A stretch of 64,000 bases of DNA from NCBI GenBank assembly GCA_020692215.1, contig JAIMKW010000001.1, forward strand, positions 124,001 to 188,000. Direction: 5' to 3'. The translations under genes were made by a program, and so were the position numbers. This DNA comes from Sandarakinorhabdus sp. (GTDB lineage: Bacteria; Pseudomonadota; Alphaproteobacteria; Sphingomonadales; Sphingomonadaceae). The notes below the pieces were generated by a model, which made no database searches, was not told where the DNA came from, and saw nothing but the letters and a program-made list of their open reading frames with translations. Positions 45,103-54,661 of the stretch are shown piece by piece (position 1 is the first letter of the stretch; every line of letters begins with the position of its first letter).

Positions 45103-47384
45103 TACTGCACAACCCCTGCCGCCGCGAGCGCCGCCAGCGTGACGAGATCGGATGCGCCCGATGTCATCGGTGCGATCTGGATCGCTTTCGACATGTTCAT
45201 CAGCACCGGCCCGATCACGCGGCCGCCGCCCAGCTCCTTCAGCAGCTTGGCCGCAATATTGGCCGATTGCAGGCCCGGCATGATCAGCACATTGGCCGGC
45301 CCTGTCAGCCGCGCGAACGGATAGACAGCGCGCATGTCCTTGTTCAGCGCCACATCGACCGAAAGCTCGCCTTCATATTCGAAGCCCGGGCGCAGATCAT
45401 CCAGTATGGCGACGGCTTCGTGCAGGGCGCCCAGATATTCGCCCGGCGGGTTGCCGAAGTTGGAGTAGGACAGGAAGGCCACGCGCGGTTCCATGCCGAT
45501 CCGCCGCGCGGCGCCTGCTGTCTTTATCGCGATATCGGCCAGCTGCTGGCCATTGGGGCGCTCGTTCACCGTCGTGTCGGCGATCAGGAAGGTGCCTGCC
45601 CGGCCCGCGAACACGTGGAAGCCGAACGGGGTGTGATCTGGCAGCGGGTCCACCACCAGCTGCACCTGGCTCATCACTTGGTTGAAGTGGCGCGTGACGC
45701 CCGACACCATGGCATCGGCCTCGCCCATTTCCACCAGCAGGGCTCCGAACACGTTGCGCTCGTTGTTCACCATGCGCTGCACGTCGCGCTTCAGATAGCC
45801 CTTGCGCTGCAGCCGGCCATAGAGGAGCTCTACCATGGCGGGCACCAGCGGGCTGTTGGCGCTGTTGTGGATGGGGTAGTTTTCCGGATCGTTCACGCCG
45901 ATGCGCCTGAAGGCTTCCAGAATCGGCTCGTTGCGGCCCACCAGCATGGGTTCGCCATAGCCCGATGTGCGGAACGATACGGCAGCGCGCAGCACCACTT
46001 CCTGCTCGCCCTCGGCGAACACCACGCGCTTGGGCCGCGCCTTGGCCGTTTCGAAGGTGGCGGCCAGCGCCGACGATGTGGGGTTCAGCCGTGCGCGCAG
46101 CTCCAGCGCATAGGCGTCCATATCGAAGATGGGCTTGCGCGCCACACCCGAATCCATCGCCGCGCGGGCAACGGCGGCCGGCACCCGTTCGATGAGGCGC
46201 GGGTCGAACGGGGCGGGGATGATATATTCCGGCCCGAAAACCCGGTTGCCGCCATAGGCTTCGGCCACTTCATCGGGCACGGCTTCGCGCGCCAGTTCGG
46301 CCAGCGCATGGGCTGCTGCCACCTTCATCTCATCGTTGATCTTGGTGGCCCGAACATCCAGCGCGCCGCGGAAGATATAGGGGAACCCCAGGATATTGTT
46401 CACCTGATTGGGGTAATCCGAACGCCCGGTGGCGATGATGGCATCCTGGCGCACCGATTTCACCTCTTCAGGGGTGATTTCAGGATCGGGGTTGGCCATG
46501 GCGAAGATGATCGGGCTTGAGGCCATGGTTGCCACCATCGCGGGCGTGACGGCCCCCTTCACCGAAAGCCCCAGGAACACATCGGCCCCCACCATGGCTT
46601 CGGTCAGTGTCCGCGCATCGGTTTTTGCAGCGTGCGCGGCCTTCCACTGGTTCATGCCCTCGGTGCGGCCCTGGAAGATCACGCCCTTGCTGTCGCACAT
46701 GATCACATGATCGGACTGCACGCCAAGCGCCTTCACCAGTTCGGTGCAGGCGATTGCGGCAGCGCCCGCGCCGTTCACCACGATGCGCACCTGCTTGATG
46801 TCGCGTCCTGTCAGGTGCAGCGCGTTCAGCACCCCGGCGGCCGTGATGATGGCGGTGCCATGCTGGTCGTCGTGGAAGACGGGGATGTTCATCCGCGCGC
46901 GCAGCTCATCCTCGATGATGAAGCATTCGGGCGCCTTGATATCTTCAAGGTTGATGCCGCCGAAGCTCGGCTCCATCAGCTCCACGGCATCGATGATTCG
47001 GGCCACATCTTCCGTCTTCAGCTCGATATCGATGGCATCCACATCGGCAAAGCGCTTGAACAGCACCGCCTTGCCTTCCATCACCGGCTTGGAGGCAAGC
47101 GCACCAAGGTTGCCCAGCCCCAGAATCGCCGTGCCGTTGGTGATGACGGCCACCAGATTGCCCTTGATCGTGTAATCATAGGCCTTGTCCGGGTCTGCCG
47201 CGATCGCCAGCACGGGCACGGCCACGCCGGGCGAATAGGCAAGGCTCAGGTCGCGCTGGGTCGCCATCGGCTTGGTTGCGACGATCTCGATTTTTCCGGG
47301 CCGCTTGGCGGAGTGGAAAAGCAGTGCCTCGCGGTCGGAAAAATGGCTGTTGTCGCCCTTGCTGTCGCCGTTGCTGTCGCTCAC
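45102..47384 (-). CDS. maeB: NADP-dependent malic enzyme with phosphotransacetylase-like domain
   Basis: This 760-aa MaeB-type fusion has an N-terminal malic enzyme (about 1-415), with the catalytic segment SPGVAVPVLAI and FHDDQHGTAI. A C-terminal phosphotransacetylase-like domain (about 430-760), regulatory in known MaeB proteins, follows. It converts malate to pyruvate and CO2 with NADP+ reduction. It is divergent from mutS with 47 bp between. Confidence 0.95.
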   Translation of the reverse strand: MSDSNGDSKGDNSHFSDREALLFHSAKRPGKIEIVATKPMATQRDLSLAYSPGVAVPVLAIAADPDKAYDYTIKGNLVAVITNGTAILGLGNLGALASKPVMEGKAVLFKRFADVDAIDIELKTEDVARIIDAVELMEPSFGGINLEDIKAPECFIIEDELRARMNIPVFHDDQHGTAIITAAGVLNALHLTGRDIKQVRIVVNGAGAAAIACTELVKALGVQSDHVIMCDSKGVIFQGRTEGMNQWKAAHAAKTDARTLTEAMVGADVFLGLSVKGAVTPAMVATMASSPIIFAMANPDPEITPEEVKSVRQDAIIATGRSDYPNQVNNILGFPYIFRGALDVRATKINDEMKVAAAHALAELAREAVPDEVAEAYGGNRVFGPEYIIPAPFDPRLIERVPAAVARAAMDSGVARKPIFDMDAYALELRARLNPTSSALAATFETAKARPKRVVFAEGEQEVVLRAAVSFRTSGYGEPMLVGRNEPILEAFRRIGVNDPENYPIHNSANSPLVPAMVELLYGRLQRKGYLKRDVQRMVNNERNVFGALLVEMGEADAMVSGVTRHFNQVMSQVQLVVDPLPDHTPFGFHVFAGRAGTFLIADTTVNERPNGQQLADIAIKTAGAARRIGMEPRVAFLSYSNFGNPPGEYLGALHEAVAILDDLRPGFEYEGELSVDVALNKDMRAVYPFARLTGPANVLIMPGLQSANIAAKLLKELGGGRVIGPVLMNMSKAIQIAPMTSGASDLVTLAALAAAGVVQ

Positions 47385-47431
47385 TCTAACCTCGCTCTTG
47401 TGTCACGCCCTTCCCCGGCTGATAGGCTTGG

Positions 47432-50065
47432 ATGATGACCACGGCAATCGCCAGCCCCGATCCGGCCACGACAAATGGCCCGCAATCGCAAGCGGCCGGC
47501 CAGCCGACGCCGATGATGCAGCAATATCTGGCGCTGAAGGCTGAGGCCGGCGACGCACTGCTGATGTTCCGCATGGGCGATTTTTACGAGCTGTTCCTGG
47601 AAGACGCCGCCACAGCGGCTGCCGCACTGGATATCGCGCTGACCCACCGGGGCGAGCATCTGGGCCGGCCGCTGCCCATGTGCGGGGTGCCCGCCCATTC
47701 CCACGAAGCCTATCTCGCAAGGCTGGTGAAGGCAGGCCATGCGGTGGCGATTGCCGAACAGACGGAAGACCCTTCCGCTGCGAAGAAGCGCGGCGCCAAA
47801 TCCATCGTCAACCGCGCGATCGTGCGGATTGTGACGCCAGGCACGCTGATGGAGGACCGGCTGCTTGAAAGCCGGCGCTCCAACTGGCTGCTTGCGGTTT
47901 TTCCGGCGGCCGATGCTGTCGGGCTGGCCTGGGCCGACATCTCGACCGGCGACCTGCATCTCGGAGCGGTTGCGAGCAGCCAGCTGGCGGATGAACGGGC
48001 GCGCATCGCGCCGGCAGAAATGCTGTGGCCCGAAGATGAGGCCCCGGGGGATGGGACAGTGCTGCCCCGTTCCCGGTTCGACAGCGCTGCCGCGGTTCGC
48101 ATGCTGTGCGCCCGCCTTGGGGTCTCCACGCTCGACGGCTTCGGCAGCTTCCCGCGCGCCGCCCTTGCTGCCGCCGGGGGCCTGCTGGCGCATATCGAGG
48201 CAACGCAGCGCGGCACAGCCATCCACCTGAAGCCGCCCCGGCTGCACCAGCCGGGCGCCGTGATGGCGATCGACGCCGCCACGCGGCGCAGCCTTGAACT
48301 GGTGGAGGGGCCCGCCAGCCTGCTGGGCAGCATCGATCACACCGTCACTGCGGCCGGGGCGCGCGCGCTTGCAGCAGATCTTTCCGCGCCGCTGGCCGAT
48401 CGCGACGCCATCGAGGCTCGGCTCGATCTGGTGCAGTGGTTCGCCAGCGATACGCCGCTGCGGGAAGAGGCACGCACCCTGCTGCGCCGCGCACCCGATC
48501 TGGCGCGCGCGCTCGGCCGGATCGTCGCGGGGCGCGGCGTTCCCCGCGATCTGTCGTCGCTGCGCGATGGCCTTGCAGCTGCCGAAGCCCTGGGGGCCCT
48601 GCTGGATGCCGCCGGCAGCGGCGGCGCGCCCGCCGCGCTCGATCCTGTCCGGCATCACCTTTCCCCTCCTGCTGCACTTCTGGGGCATCTGCGCGCGGCC
48701 CTGGTGGAAAACCCGCCCGCGCAAGCGGCAGAGGGCGGCGTTATCGTGGCCGGCTTCGATAGCGCGCTCGATGATGTGCGTTCGCTGGCGCACGACAGCC
48801 GCGCAGCGCTTGGGGCGCTGGAAACGCAGCTTCGCACCGAAACAGGCATTGCGCAGCTTCGCATCCGACATAACAATGTCATCGGTTATCATCTGGAAGT
48901 GGCCAGCCGCCACGCCGATCCGCTGATGGCGAGCCCCGGATTTTTCCACCGGCAGACGCTGGGCACCACCATGCGCTTCGATACCGAAGCGCTGCGCAGC
49001 CTCGCCAGCCGGATCGCGCAGGCGCAAGCCCATGCGCTGGCCGCCGAAGCTGCCCATCTGGAGGATCTGCGCGATGGGGTTGTCGCCGGCGCCGCCGCCA
49101 TCGGCCGTGTGGCCGAAGCGCTTGGCGCCATCGACCGATCTGCCTCGCTGGCCGAGTGCGCGGTTCGCAATGGCTGGGCCCGCCCGCGGCTGACCGACGG
49201 AGTGGATTTCCGCATCGTCGCCGGCCGCCACCCCGTTGTCGAAGCGGCGCTTCGCGCCAAGGGCGAGGCCTTTGTTCCCAATGATTGCAGGCTGGAGGAT
49301 GACGCCAGGCTGTGGCTTGTGACCGGCCCCAACATGGGGGGGAAATCCACCTTCCTGCGCCAGAACGCGCTTGTCGCCATCCTTGCGCAGGCCGGCAGTT
49401 TCGTGCCCGCAGCCGAGGCGACGCTGGGGCTGGTCGACAGGCTCTACAGCCGGGTCGGCGCGTCTGACAGCCTGGCCGAAGGCCGCTCGACCTTCATGGT
49501 GGAAATGGTGGAAACGGCGGCCATCCTGAACGGCGCCACCCATCGCTCGTTGCTGCTGCTGGATGAAGTGGGGCGCGGAACTGCCACCTGGGATGGCCTG
49601 GCGCTGGCCTGGTCCATTTTGGAATCCATCCACGATCGCATCGGTGCGCGCTGCCTGTTTGCCAGCCACTATCATGAACTGGCTGCGCTGAAGCCGCGCC
49701 TTTCGGGCCTGGCGCTGCGCACCATGAAGGCGCGGCAGTGGAAGGGCGATCTGCTGTTCCTGCACGAAGTGGCCGAGGGCGCAGCGCCGGGCAGCTTCGG
49801 GCTGGATGTGGCGCGGCTTGCTGGCGTTCCCTCCGATGTGCTGGCCCGCGCGGCGGAGATTCTGGCCCGGCTGGAACAGGGTGATGCCGGCAAGGGCGCG
49901 CGCGATGCATTGGGGGATCTGCCGCTGTTTGCAGCCGCCCCGCCCGCGCGGCCGCCGGCCGACGCGCTGCGCGCCCGGCTGGCCGAGGTTCACCCGGACA
50001 GCCTCACCCCGCGCGCCGCGCTCGACCTCGTTTACGAACTGAAGCGGCTGGGCAGCGAAAGCTGA
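47432..50065 (+). CDS. mutS: DNA mismatch repair protein MutS
   Basis: This 877-aa protein recognises mismatches and recruits MutL. The mismatch-binding domain has MFRMGDFYELF (the conserved Phe-x-Glu wedge) at about 45. The C-terminal ATPase shows Walker A TGPNMGGKSTFLRQ at about 630 and DEVGRGT at about 710. Length and motif order are normal. The L,D-transpeptidase gene follows at 66 bp. Confidence 0.97.
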   Translation: MMTTAIASPDPATTNGPQSQAAGQPTPMMQQYLALKAEAGDALLMFRMGDFYELFLEDAATAAAALDIALTHRGEHLGRPLPMCGVPAHSHEAYLARLVKAGHAVAIAEQTEDPSAAKKRGAKSIVNRAIVRIVTPGTLMEDRLLESRRSNWLLAVFPAADAVGLAWADISTGDLHLGAVASSQLADERARIAPAEMLWPEDEAPGDGTVLPRSRFDSAAAVRMLCARLGVSTLDGFGSFPRAALAAAGGLLAHIEATQRGTAIHLKPPRLHQPGAVMAIDAATRRSLELVEGPASLLGSIDHTVTAAGARALAADLSAPLADRDAIEARLDLVQWFASDTPLREEARTLLRRAPDLARALGRIVAGRGVPRDLSSLRDGLAAAEALGALLDAAGSGGAPAALDPVRHHLSPPAALLGHLRAALVENPPAQAAEGGVIVAGFDSALDDVRSLAHDSRAALGALETQLRTETGIAQLRIRHNNVIGYHLEVASRHADPLMASPGFFHRQTLGTTMRFDTEALRSLASRIAQAQAHALAAEAAHLEDLRDGVVAGAAAIGRVAEALGAIDRSASLAECAVRNGWARPRLTDGVDFRIVAGRHPVVEAALRAKGEAFVPNDCRLEDDARLWLVTGPNMGGKSTFLRQNALVAILAQAGSFVPAAEATLGLVDRLYSRVGASDSLAEGRSTFMVEMVETAAILNGATHRSLLLLDEVGRGTATWDGLALAWSILESIHDRIGARCLFASHYHELAALKPRLSGLALRTMKARQWKGDLLFLHEVAEGAAPGSFGLDVARLAGVPSDVLARAAEILARLEQGDAGKGARDALGDLPLFAAAPPARPPADALRARLAEVHPDSLTPRAALDLVYELKRLGSES

Positions 50066-50131
50066 CCCGTTTTCCAAGGCCAACCTTGCTAGGACTTTGC
50101 GTCGATGCGCCCCGGCGGCTATTCATGGGCG

Positions 50132-51421
50132 ATGACCATGCGTTTTCTGTTCCCGGCCCTTTTGCTGCTGGCCCAGCCGGCTCTTGCCCAACGGGTGCCC
50201 GCCGTTCCCGTTCCAGACCAGCCTGTTCCCCCCCAACCTGTTCCCGCCCAGCCCGATGCGGTGCGGCCCGGCTGGACCGTGGCGGCTGCAACCGACCTGC
50301 TCGGAGCCGTTCGCGCGGCCGGTGCCGAAGGGCTGTCGCCGGCAGACCATGGCGAAGCCGCGCTGTCGGCGGCGCTGCTGTCTGCCGATCCGCAGGCAAT
50401 CGCCAACGCTGCCGCGCAAAGCTATCTTTCGCTGGCGCGCGCTTATCTGCTGGGGCAGACGCCGGAACGGGCGCGGCTGCAATGGTATCTTGCCAGCCCC
50501 CGCGCCGATCCCTCCATGCTGCAGATCACGATGGACCAGGCGCTCCGATCGAACACGGTTCGGCAAAGCCTGGAAGCGATGCTGCCAACGCACCCGCACT
50601 ATGCCGCGCTGCGGGAATCGCTTGCCGCCACGGCCGATCCGGCGATGCGTGCCACGCTCCGCGTCAACATGGATCGCTGGCGCTGGATGCCGCGCAGGCT
50701 GGGGGAAACCCATATCCTCGTGAATGTCCCCAGCTTCGAAGCCACGCTGGTGCAGAACGGCGAGCCGGTTGCACGGCACCGCATCATCGTTGGCAAGACG
50801 AAAACGCCCACGCCGCAATTTTCGACCGTGGCGACCGGCGTCATCCTCAACCCGCCCTGGGTGGTGCCGCAAAGCATCATCCGCGAAAGCGTTGGCAGCC
50901 TGGTGCGCAACCGCCCGTCTACAGCGCGCGCCCGGGGCTATAGCTGGACATCGAGCGGTGGACGCCTTTCGGTCACCCAGATGCCTGGGCCGGGGAATTC
51001 GCTGGGCCAGATGAAGATCGACATGCCCAACCCCTATAGCATCTTCCTGCACGATACGCCGGCCAAGGCGCTGTTCGACAGGAAGGTGCGCGCCTATTCG
51101 CACGGGTGCATCCGCACCGACAGGGCGCTGGAGTTTGCCGCAACGCTGCTGGCTGGCGTGCCCGGCTGGGATGCCGCGCGGATTGCCGAGGTGGTGGAAA
51201 CGCGGGTTACGACGCGGGTTCCCCTGGCGCAGCAGATCCCGGTTCATGTTGTTTATTTCACGGCGCTTCCCGGCCCTGCAGGAAAAGTGCAGATCCATCC
51301 GGATCTCTACGGGCGCGATGCCCCCGTGCTGGCTGCGCTATCGAAGGAAGCCGTCAGCGCCAGCCAGCCTGAACTGGCCCAAAGCGAATGCTATGCGGAT
51401 ATGCCGAACCGCCCGGCATAA
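50132..51421 (+). CDS. L,D-transpeptidase, YcbB-like, exported
   Basis: The product of 429 aa starts with a signal peptide (MTMRFLFPALLLLAQPALA). A Pro/Val-rich linker precedes a helical domain, and the YkuD catalytic site SHGCIR lies at about 318. It should form 3-3 crosslinks in peptidoglycan or attach proteins to it. ATG 50132 is chosen because the signal starts there; an ATG nine codons upstream would put charged residues ahead of it. The last 31 bp overlap the 3' end of another transpeptidase gene on the other strand. Confidence 0.9.
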   Translation: MTMRFLFPALLLLAQPALAQRVPAVPVPDQPVPPQPVPAQPDAVRPGWTVAAATDLLGAVRAAGAEGLSPADHGEAALSAALLSADPQAIANAAAQSYLSLARAYLLGQTPERARLQWYLASPRADPSMLQITMDQALRSNTVRQSLEAMLPTHPHYAALRESLAATADPAMRATLRVNMDRWRWMPRRLGETHILVNVPSFEATLVQNGEPVARHRIIVGKTKTPTPQFSTVATGVILNPPWVVPQSIIRESVGSLVRNRPSTARARGYSWTSSGGRLSVTQMPGPGNSLGQMKIDMPNPYSIFLHDTPAKALFDRKVRAYSHGCIRTDRALEFAATLLAGVPGWDAARIAEVVETRVTTRVPLAQQIPVHVVYFTALPGPAGKVQIHPDLYGRDAPVLAALSKEAVSASQPELAQSECYADMPNRPA

Positions 51422-52068
51422 AGCAGGCGACCCGGCCCCAGCCGCGTCAGCACCTCTTCAAGGCTGTCGTCGCCAAACGCAAAACAGCCTTCCGACCGGC
51501 CTATCTTGCCGTGCTGCCGCGCCATGGCGGGGGAAACATACCAGGCGCCGTGGATGACAATGGCGCGGGATTCGGCGTTGCTGTTCTGCGGTTCCAGCCC
51601 GATCAGCCGCTGAGACCGGCCGTGTTTACCGGAATAATAAGCGCTGGTGAGATAGCCGCCGGCCGAAGAGGCGTTCGAGCCGGGCTCGTTGGAAAAATTC
51701 TGCACCCAGCCCGAATGCGCCGGATCGGATCCGCGGCCGTGCGAGACCAGATGCGACGATGCACGGCCCCCGGCCAGATCGACAAGGTAGAAGCGCTGCG
51801 CCCGCGACGGCGCTGCGAAATCGGCAATCGCGATCACGTCTGTCTCGCGAATGCTGGCGCGGTGGCGCTGCAGCCCTTCGCGGGCAACCTCTGCAAGCGT
51901 GCGGCCCTTTCCACTGGTGGACGCGACGGCGGAGGAAGCAGAGGCAAGGGATGGGGCGGCGATGGCTCCGGTGGCACCAGCAACAGCGGCGCCCAGCACG
52001 GCTCTGCGGCTGAACAGGGCCGCTTCACGATCTGTACTCAACATCTGCCCGAAATAAGTTTCGCGCAT
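51391..52068 (-). CDS. Murein L,D-transpeptidase catalytic domain family protein (YkuD_2-type), exported
   Basis: The 225-aa protein has a twin-arginine-like signal with FSRRAVLGAAVAGATGAIA near residue 19. The catalytic region IVIHGAWYVSP and the cysteine in GRSEGCFAF at about 195 match the YkuD_2-type family. Start 52068 is the first ATG; another at codon 9 is possible. Convergent overlap of 31 bp with the preceding transpeptidase gene pairs two crosslinking enzymes tail to tail. Confidence 0.85.
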   Translation of the reverse strand: MRETYFGQMLSTDREAALFSRRAVLGAAVAGATGAIAAPSLASASSAVASTSGKGRTLAEVAREGLQRHRASIRETDVIAIADFAAPSRAQRFYLVDLAGGRASSHLVSHGRGSDPAHSGWVQNFSNEPGSNASSAGGYLTSAYYSGKHGRSQRLIGLEPQNSNAESRAIVIHGAWYVSPAMARQHGKIGRSEGCFAFGDDSLEEVLTRLGPGRLLYAGRFGISA

Positions 52069-52168
52069 GGCCCGAACAAGCCGGATGCGCCAGACCGTGC
52101 AATTCCGCCGGGCAAAACGCCATTCAGGAGATGCTGCGCAGGCTGAATGCAGGAATGGAGGGGGAAAA

Positions 52169-52244
52169 TGGTGCCCAGGGACGGGATCGAACCGCCGACA
52201 CTGCGATTTTCAATCGCATGCTCTACCAACTGAGCTACCTAGGC
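52169..52244 (-). tRNA. tRNA-Phe (anticodon GAA)
   Basis: The 76-nt gene read on the minus strand begins GCCTAGG and ends CCTGGGC-A-CCA, with one G-U pair in the acceptor stem. The anticodon stem TGCGA/TCGCA holds loop TTGAAAA, giving GAA. It lies 54 bp downstream of yacG and may be transcribed with that operon. Confidence 0.96.
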
Positions 52245-52298
52245 ACGGGACGCGCGCTATAGGGCCAGTCGCTCGGCGGCGTCAACCGCGAACACAGG

Positions 52299-52469
52299 TC
52301 AGCTGTCTTCGCCCTCGTCCGATGCCGGGCGGCCGGGCACCACATAGCGTTCATCCAGCCAGGCGATCAGGTCGCGATCGCGGCAGACGGCCGAGCAGAA
52401 GGGTTCATGCGGCGGCACGGCAGGCTTGCGGCACACCGGGCAGCGTTTAGCGGGGGGCGGTTTCGACAT
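52299..52469 (-). CDS. yacG: DNA gyrase inhibitor YacG (zinc-binding)
   Basis: The 56-aa protein has the zinc ligands CPVC near the N-terminus and CSAVC at about 26-30. YacG binds GyrB and inhibits gyrase. The start at 52469 lies within the 3' end of the RNase E/G gene (23-bp overlap). The last residues are acidic (SDEGEDS). Confidence 0.92.
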   Translation of the reverse strand: MSKPPPAKRCPVCRKPAVPPHEPFCSAVCRDRDLIAWLDERYVVPGRPASDEGEDS

Positions 52470-53439
52470 GGCCGCTTCCTGCCACGGCATCGGCCACAAC
52501 GTCCACCGGCCCGCCTGCCGCGCGCGCGCTGGCGGCAAGCAGATGCGGCCGGGCGGAAAGCCAGCGCGCCACCTCGGGACGTGCGACCAGCCGCAGCGCG
52601 CCGATCGCGCCGCCCCTGCGCGCCGAGTCCAGAAGGGCAATCGCCGCGGTGGCAGCGCGCTCCAGTTGCGCGCGCTCCAGGATGGAAGGGCCCGGGCGCG
52701 GGCGAACCACCTGCATCAGCCCGAAACCGTTGATGGCGGTGCGCTCGAAGGACAGGCCGGCCATCAGGCTGTCGAAGCCTTCCGCGGCAGTGGTGCGCAC
52801 GCCCTTGTCGCCCGAAGGCGGCAGGTCGATCACGATGCTGCCCCCCAGGCCCCACAGCCGGATGGTGCGCGCAAGAGCAGCCAGCGCCGGAGATGTGAGC
52901 GCAAGCCCTGCGCCATCGACATCGACGGCGATGAAGGCAGGCGTTGGCGTGAAGTTGAGGCTGCCGCCATCAATCTGAACGCGCCCAAGCTCGGCTGCTT
53001 CAAAGGCTGCATCCCACTGGTCTGCCACTTCGCCCGGCCAGCCCTGCTGCACGCCATGCCCGCGTGCGGCCAGCGCCGCTGAAAGCCCGGGTGCCGGCCA
53101 GGGCGCAAGGCTGGTGGGCCGAACCTTGGCGAGCCTGTCGCGCCCCGGCTCGCGCCAGGCGGCGCGGACCAGCTCCACAATCGTGGTGGCCCCTTCGCAA
53201 AGGCCCTGCGGCCAGGGTTCGATGATCGCCTCCTCGGTGGCCGTTTGCCCGCCCCCGGCGCCATCGCCCAGCCGCACGACTCCGCGCCCGCCCATCTTGC
53301 GCACCAGCCGCGCTTCCACGCGCGCGCCGGCGGCAAGCCCGTCGCCATCGCGCGCGATGTGCATCTCGATCAGCCGGCCGCGCACGACAACGGCCGCGCG
53401 GGTTTCGCCGGGCCGCTCTTCGATGTAGGCGTCAGCCAA
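52447..53439 (-). CDS. Ribonuclease E/G family protein, short form
   Basis: The 330-aa protein resembles the RNase E/G catalytic domain with conserved segments such as FIAVDVDG (metal-binding aspartates at about 165) and GSIVIDLPPSG. It is shorter than RNase G (about 490 aa) and lacks a clear S1 domain and the C-terminal zinc-link region. Members in the infA-maf cluster of sphingomonads are often of this type. Role is probably rRNA or mRNA processing, not demonstrated. The 5' end overlaps maf by 8 bp. Confidence 0.85.
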   Translation of the reverse strand: MADAYIEERPGETRAAVVVRGRLIEMHIARDGDGLAAGARVEARLVRKMGGRGVVRLGDGAGGGQTATEEAIIEPWPQGLCEGATTIVELVRAAWREPGRDRLAKVRPTSLAPWPAPGLSAALAARGHGVQQGWPGEVADQWDAAFEAAELGRVQIDGGSLNFTPTPAFIAVDVDGAGLALTSPALAALARTIRLWGLGGSIVIDLPPSGDKGVRTTAAEGFDSLMAGLSFERTAINGFGLMQVVRPRPGPSILERAQLERAATAAIALLDSARRGGAIGALRLVARPEVARWLSARPHLLAASARAAGGPVDVVADAVAGSGHVETAPR

Positions 53440-54028
53440 GAACGCCGGCTGTTTTCAGCATGGCGCGCGCATCGAACAGCGGCAGGCCCATGATCCCGGA
53501 AAAGCTGCCCTCCATCCAGGCGATATGCGCTTCGAACCGGCCCTGTATGGCATAGCCCCCCGCCTTGCCGCGCCATTCATCGCTTTCGACATAGGCCGCG
53601 ATGTCGTCGGGCGTCAGCAGCGCCACACGCACGGTGGAGCGGGCCAGCCGGTGCCGCGCCATGCCAAGGGAATCCACGACCGTCACCGCTGTCAGCACCC
53701 GGTGCCGGCGGCTGGACATCAGCTGCAGGCAGGCGCGCGCCGTTGCCGCATCCTCGGCCTTGGGCAGAATCCTGCGGCCCACACAGACCAGTGTATCGGC
53801 TGCAAGCACCACCGCGCCGGAGTGCCGGGCAGCCACCACCGCCGCCTTTTCGGCAGCAAGGCGGGCAACATGGGGTTCGGGCAGTTCGCCCTTGCGCACG
53901 GTTTCATCGATATCGGCCGGGTCCACCGCATCCGGCGTGATGCCCAGTCGGGCCAGCAATTCCACCCGACGCGGCGATGCCGATGCCAGGATGAAAGGCG
54001 GCCGATTTTCGGGGGAGACGGCGGCCAT
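53432..54028 (-). CDS. maf: Maf family nucleotide pyrophosphatase
   Basis: The 198-aa protein shows the Maf N-terminal motif LASASPRRVELL and the catalytic region VLAADTLVCVGRRILPK, and ends with the conserved SFSGIMGLPL. Maf proteins hydrolyse modified or canonical nucleoside triphosphates to monophosphates. It lies 16 bp after infA and overlaps the RNase gene. Confidence 0.94.
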   Translation of the reverse strand: MAAVSPENRPPFILASASPRRVELLARLGITPDAVDPADIDETVRKGELPEPHVARLAAEKAAVVAARHSGAVVLAADTLVCVGRRILPKAEDAATARACLQLMSSRRHRVLTAVTVVDSLGMARHRLARSTVRVALLTPDDIAAYVESDEWRGKAGGYAIQGRFEAHIAWMEGSFSGIMGLPLFDARAMLKTAGVLG

Positions 54029-54044
54029 CAGGCCTGCTGGTCCC

Positions 54045-54263
54045 TTATTTGAACCGGTATGTAATCCGGCCCTTGGTCAGATCATAAGGGGTCAGTTCCA
54101 CCAGCACTTCATCGCCTGTCAGCACGCGGATGCGGTTCTTGCGCATCTTGCCGGCGGTGTGGCCAAGGATCTCATGGTCATTCTCCAGCTTCACCCGGAA
54201 CATGGCGTTGGGGAGCAGTTCGACAACCGTCCCCCGCATTTCGAGCAGTTCTTCCTTGGCCAT
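54045..54263 (-). CDS. infA: Translation initiation factor IF-1
   Basis: The 72-aa S1-like OB-fold protein matches IF-1 over its full length ([20 protein letters not shown] at the start and [13 protein letters not shown] at the end). It heads the infA-maf-RNase-yacG operon. Confidence 0.98.
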   Translation of the reverse strand: MAKEELLEMRGTVVELLPNAMFRVKLENDHEILGHTAGKMRKNRIRVLTGDEVLVELTPYDLTKGRITYRFK

Positions 54264-54411
54264 AAGCTGGTGCGGTTACCTTTTTGCGGGGCTGGTGCCG
54301 CCGAACCCCGGCGGCACAATCGAGCGGGCCAATGCCCAAAAGGCGCGCCTTTTGCAAGGGCAGACGCTTTATTGTCGTATCCATGCAAGCCAATTGCAAT
54401 GTTCGGGGTCT

Positions 54412-54654
54412 ATGAGGCGCGGCATGGAACGAGCCCTGAAAGCGAGCGACTCCGTGCGTACAACTCTGGTGCTGAAACCCATTGCCGTCGGATTTGTGCT
54501 TGGGTTCATGCTGGTTGGCGCTGTGCGCCTTCAGCCTGAACAGCAAGCGCCCGGTTCGACCGACAGCAGCACCTTGCAGACCTTTACTGGCGAGCCCTCG
54601 CTCCGCATGTCTGCAGTCAGCTCTTCAACCGGCCCTGCAACCGCGGTCGGTTAG
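54412..54654 (+). CDS. Small hypothetical protein with one membrane segment
   Basis: The 80-aa product has a single hydrophobic segment (LKPIAVGFVLGFMLVGAV) followed by a polar Ser/Thr-rich tail. No family is recognised. The start is weakly supported by CGGGG a few bases upstream. It is convergent with dapB, 7 bp apart. It could be chance, though the membrane segment argues for a real protein. Confidence 0.45.
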   Translation: MRRGMERALKASDSVRTTLVLKPIAVGFVLGFMLVGAVRLQPEQQAPGSTDSSTLQTFTGEPSLRMSAVSSSTGPATAVG

Positions 54655-54661
54655 CATCGGG

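Noticed and set aside
47381..50083. A 900-codon open frame on the minus strand across mutS
   Set aside because: It mirrors the mutS coding sequence with no family resemblance; mutS shows all expected motifs on the plus strand.
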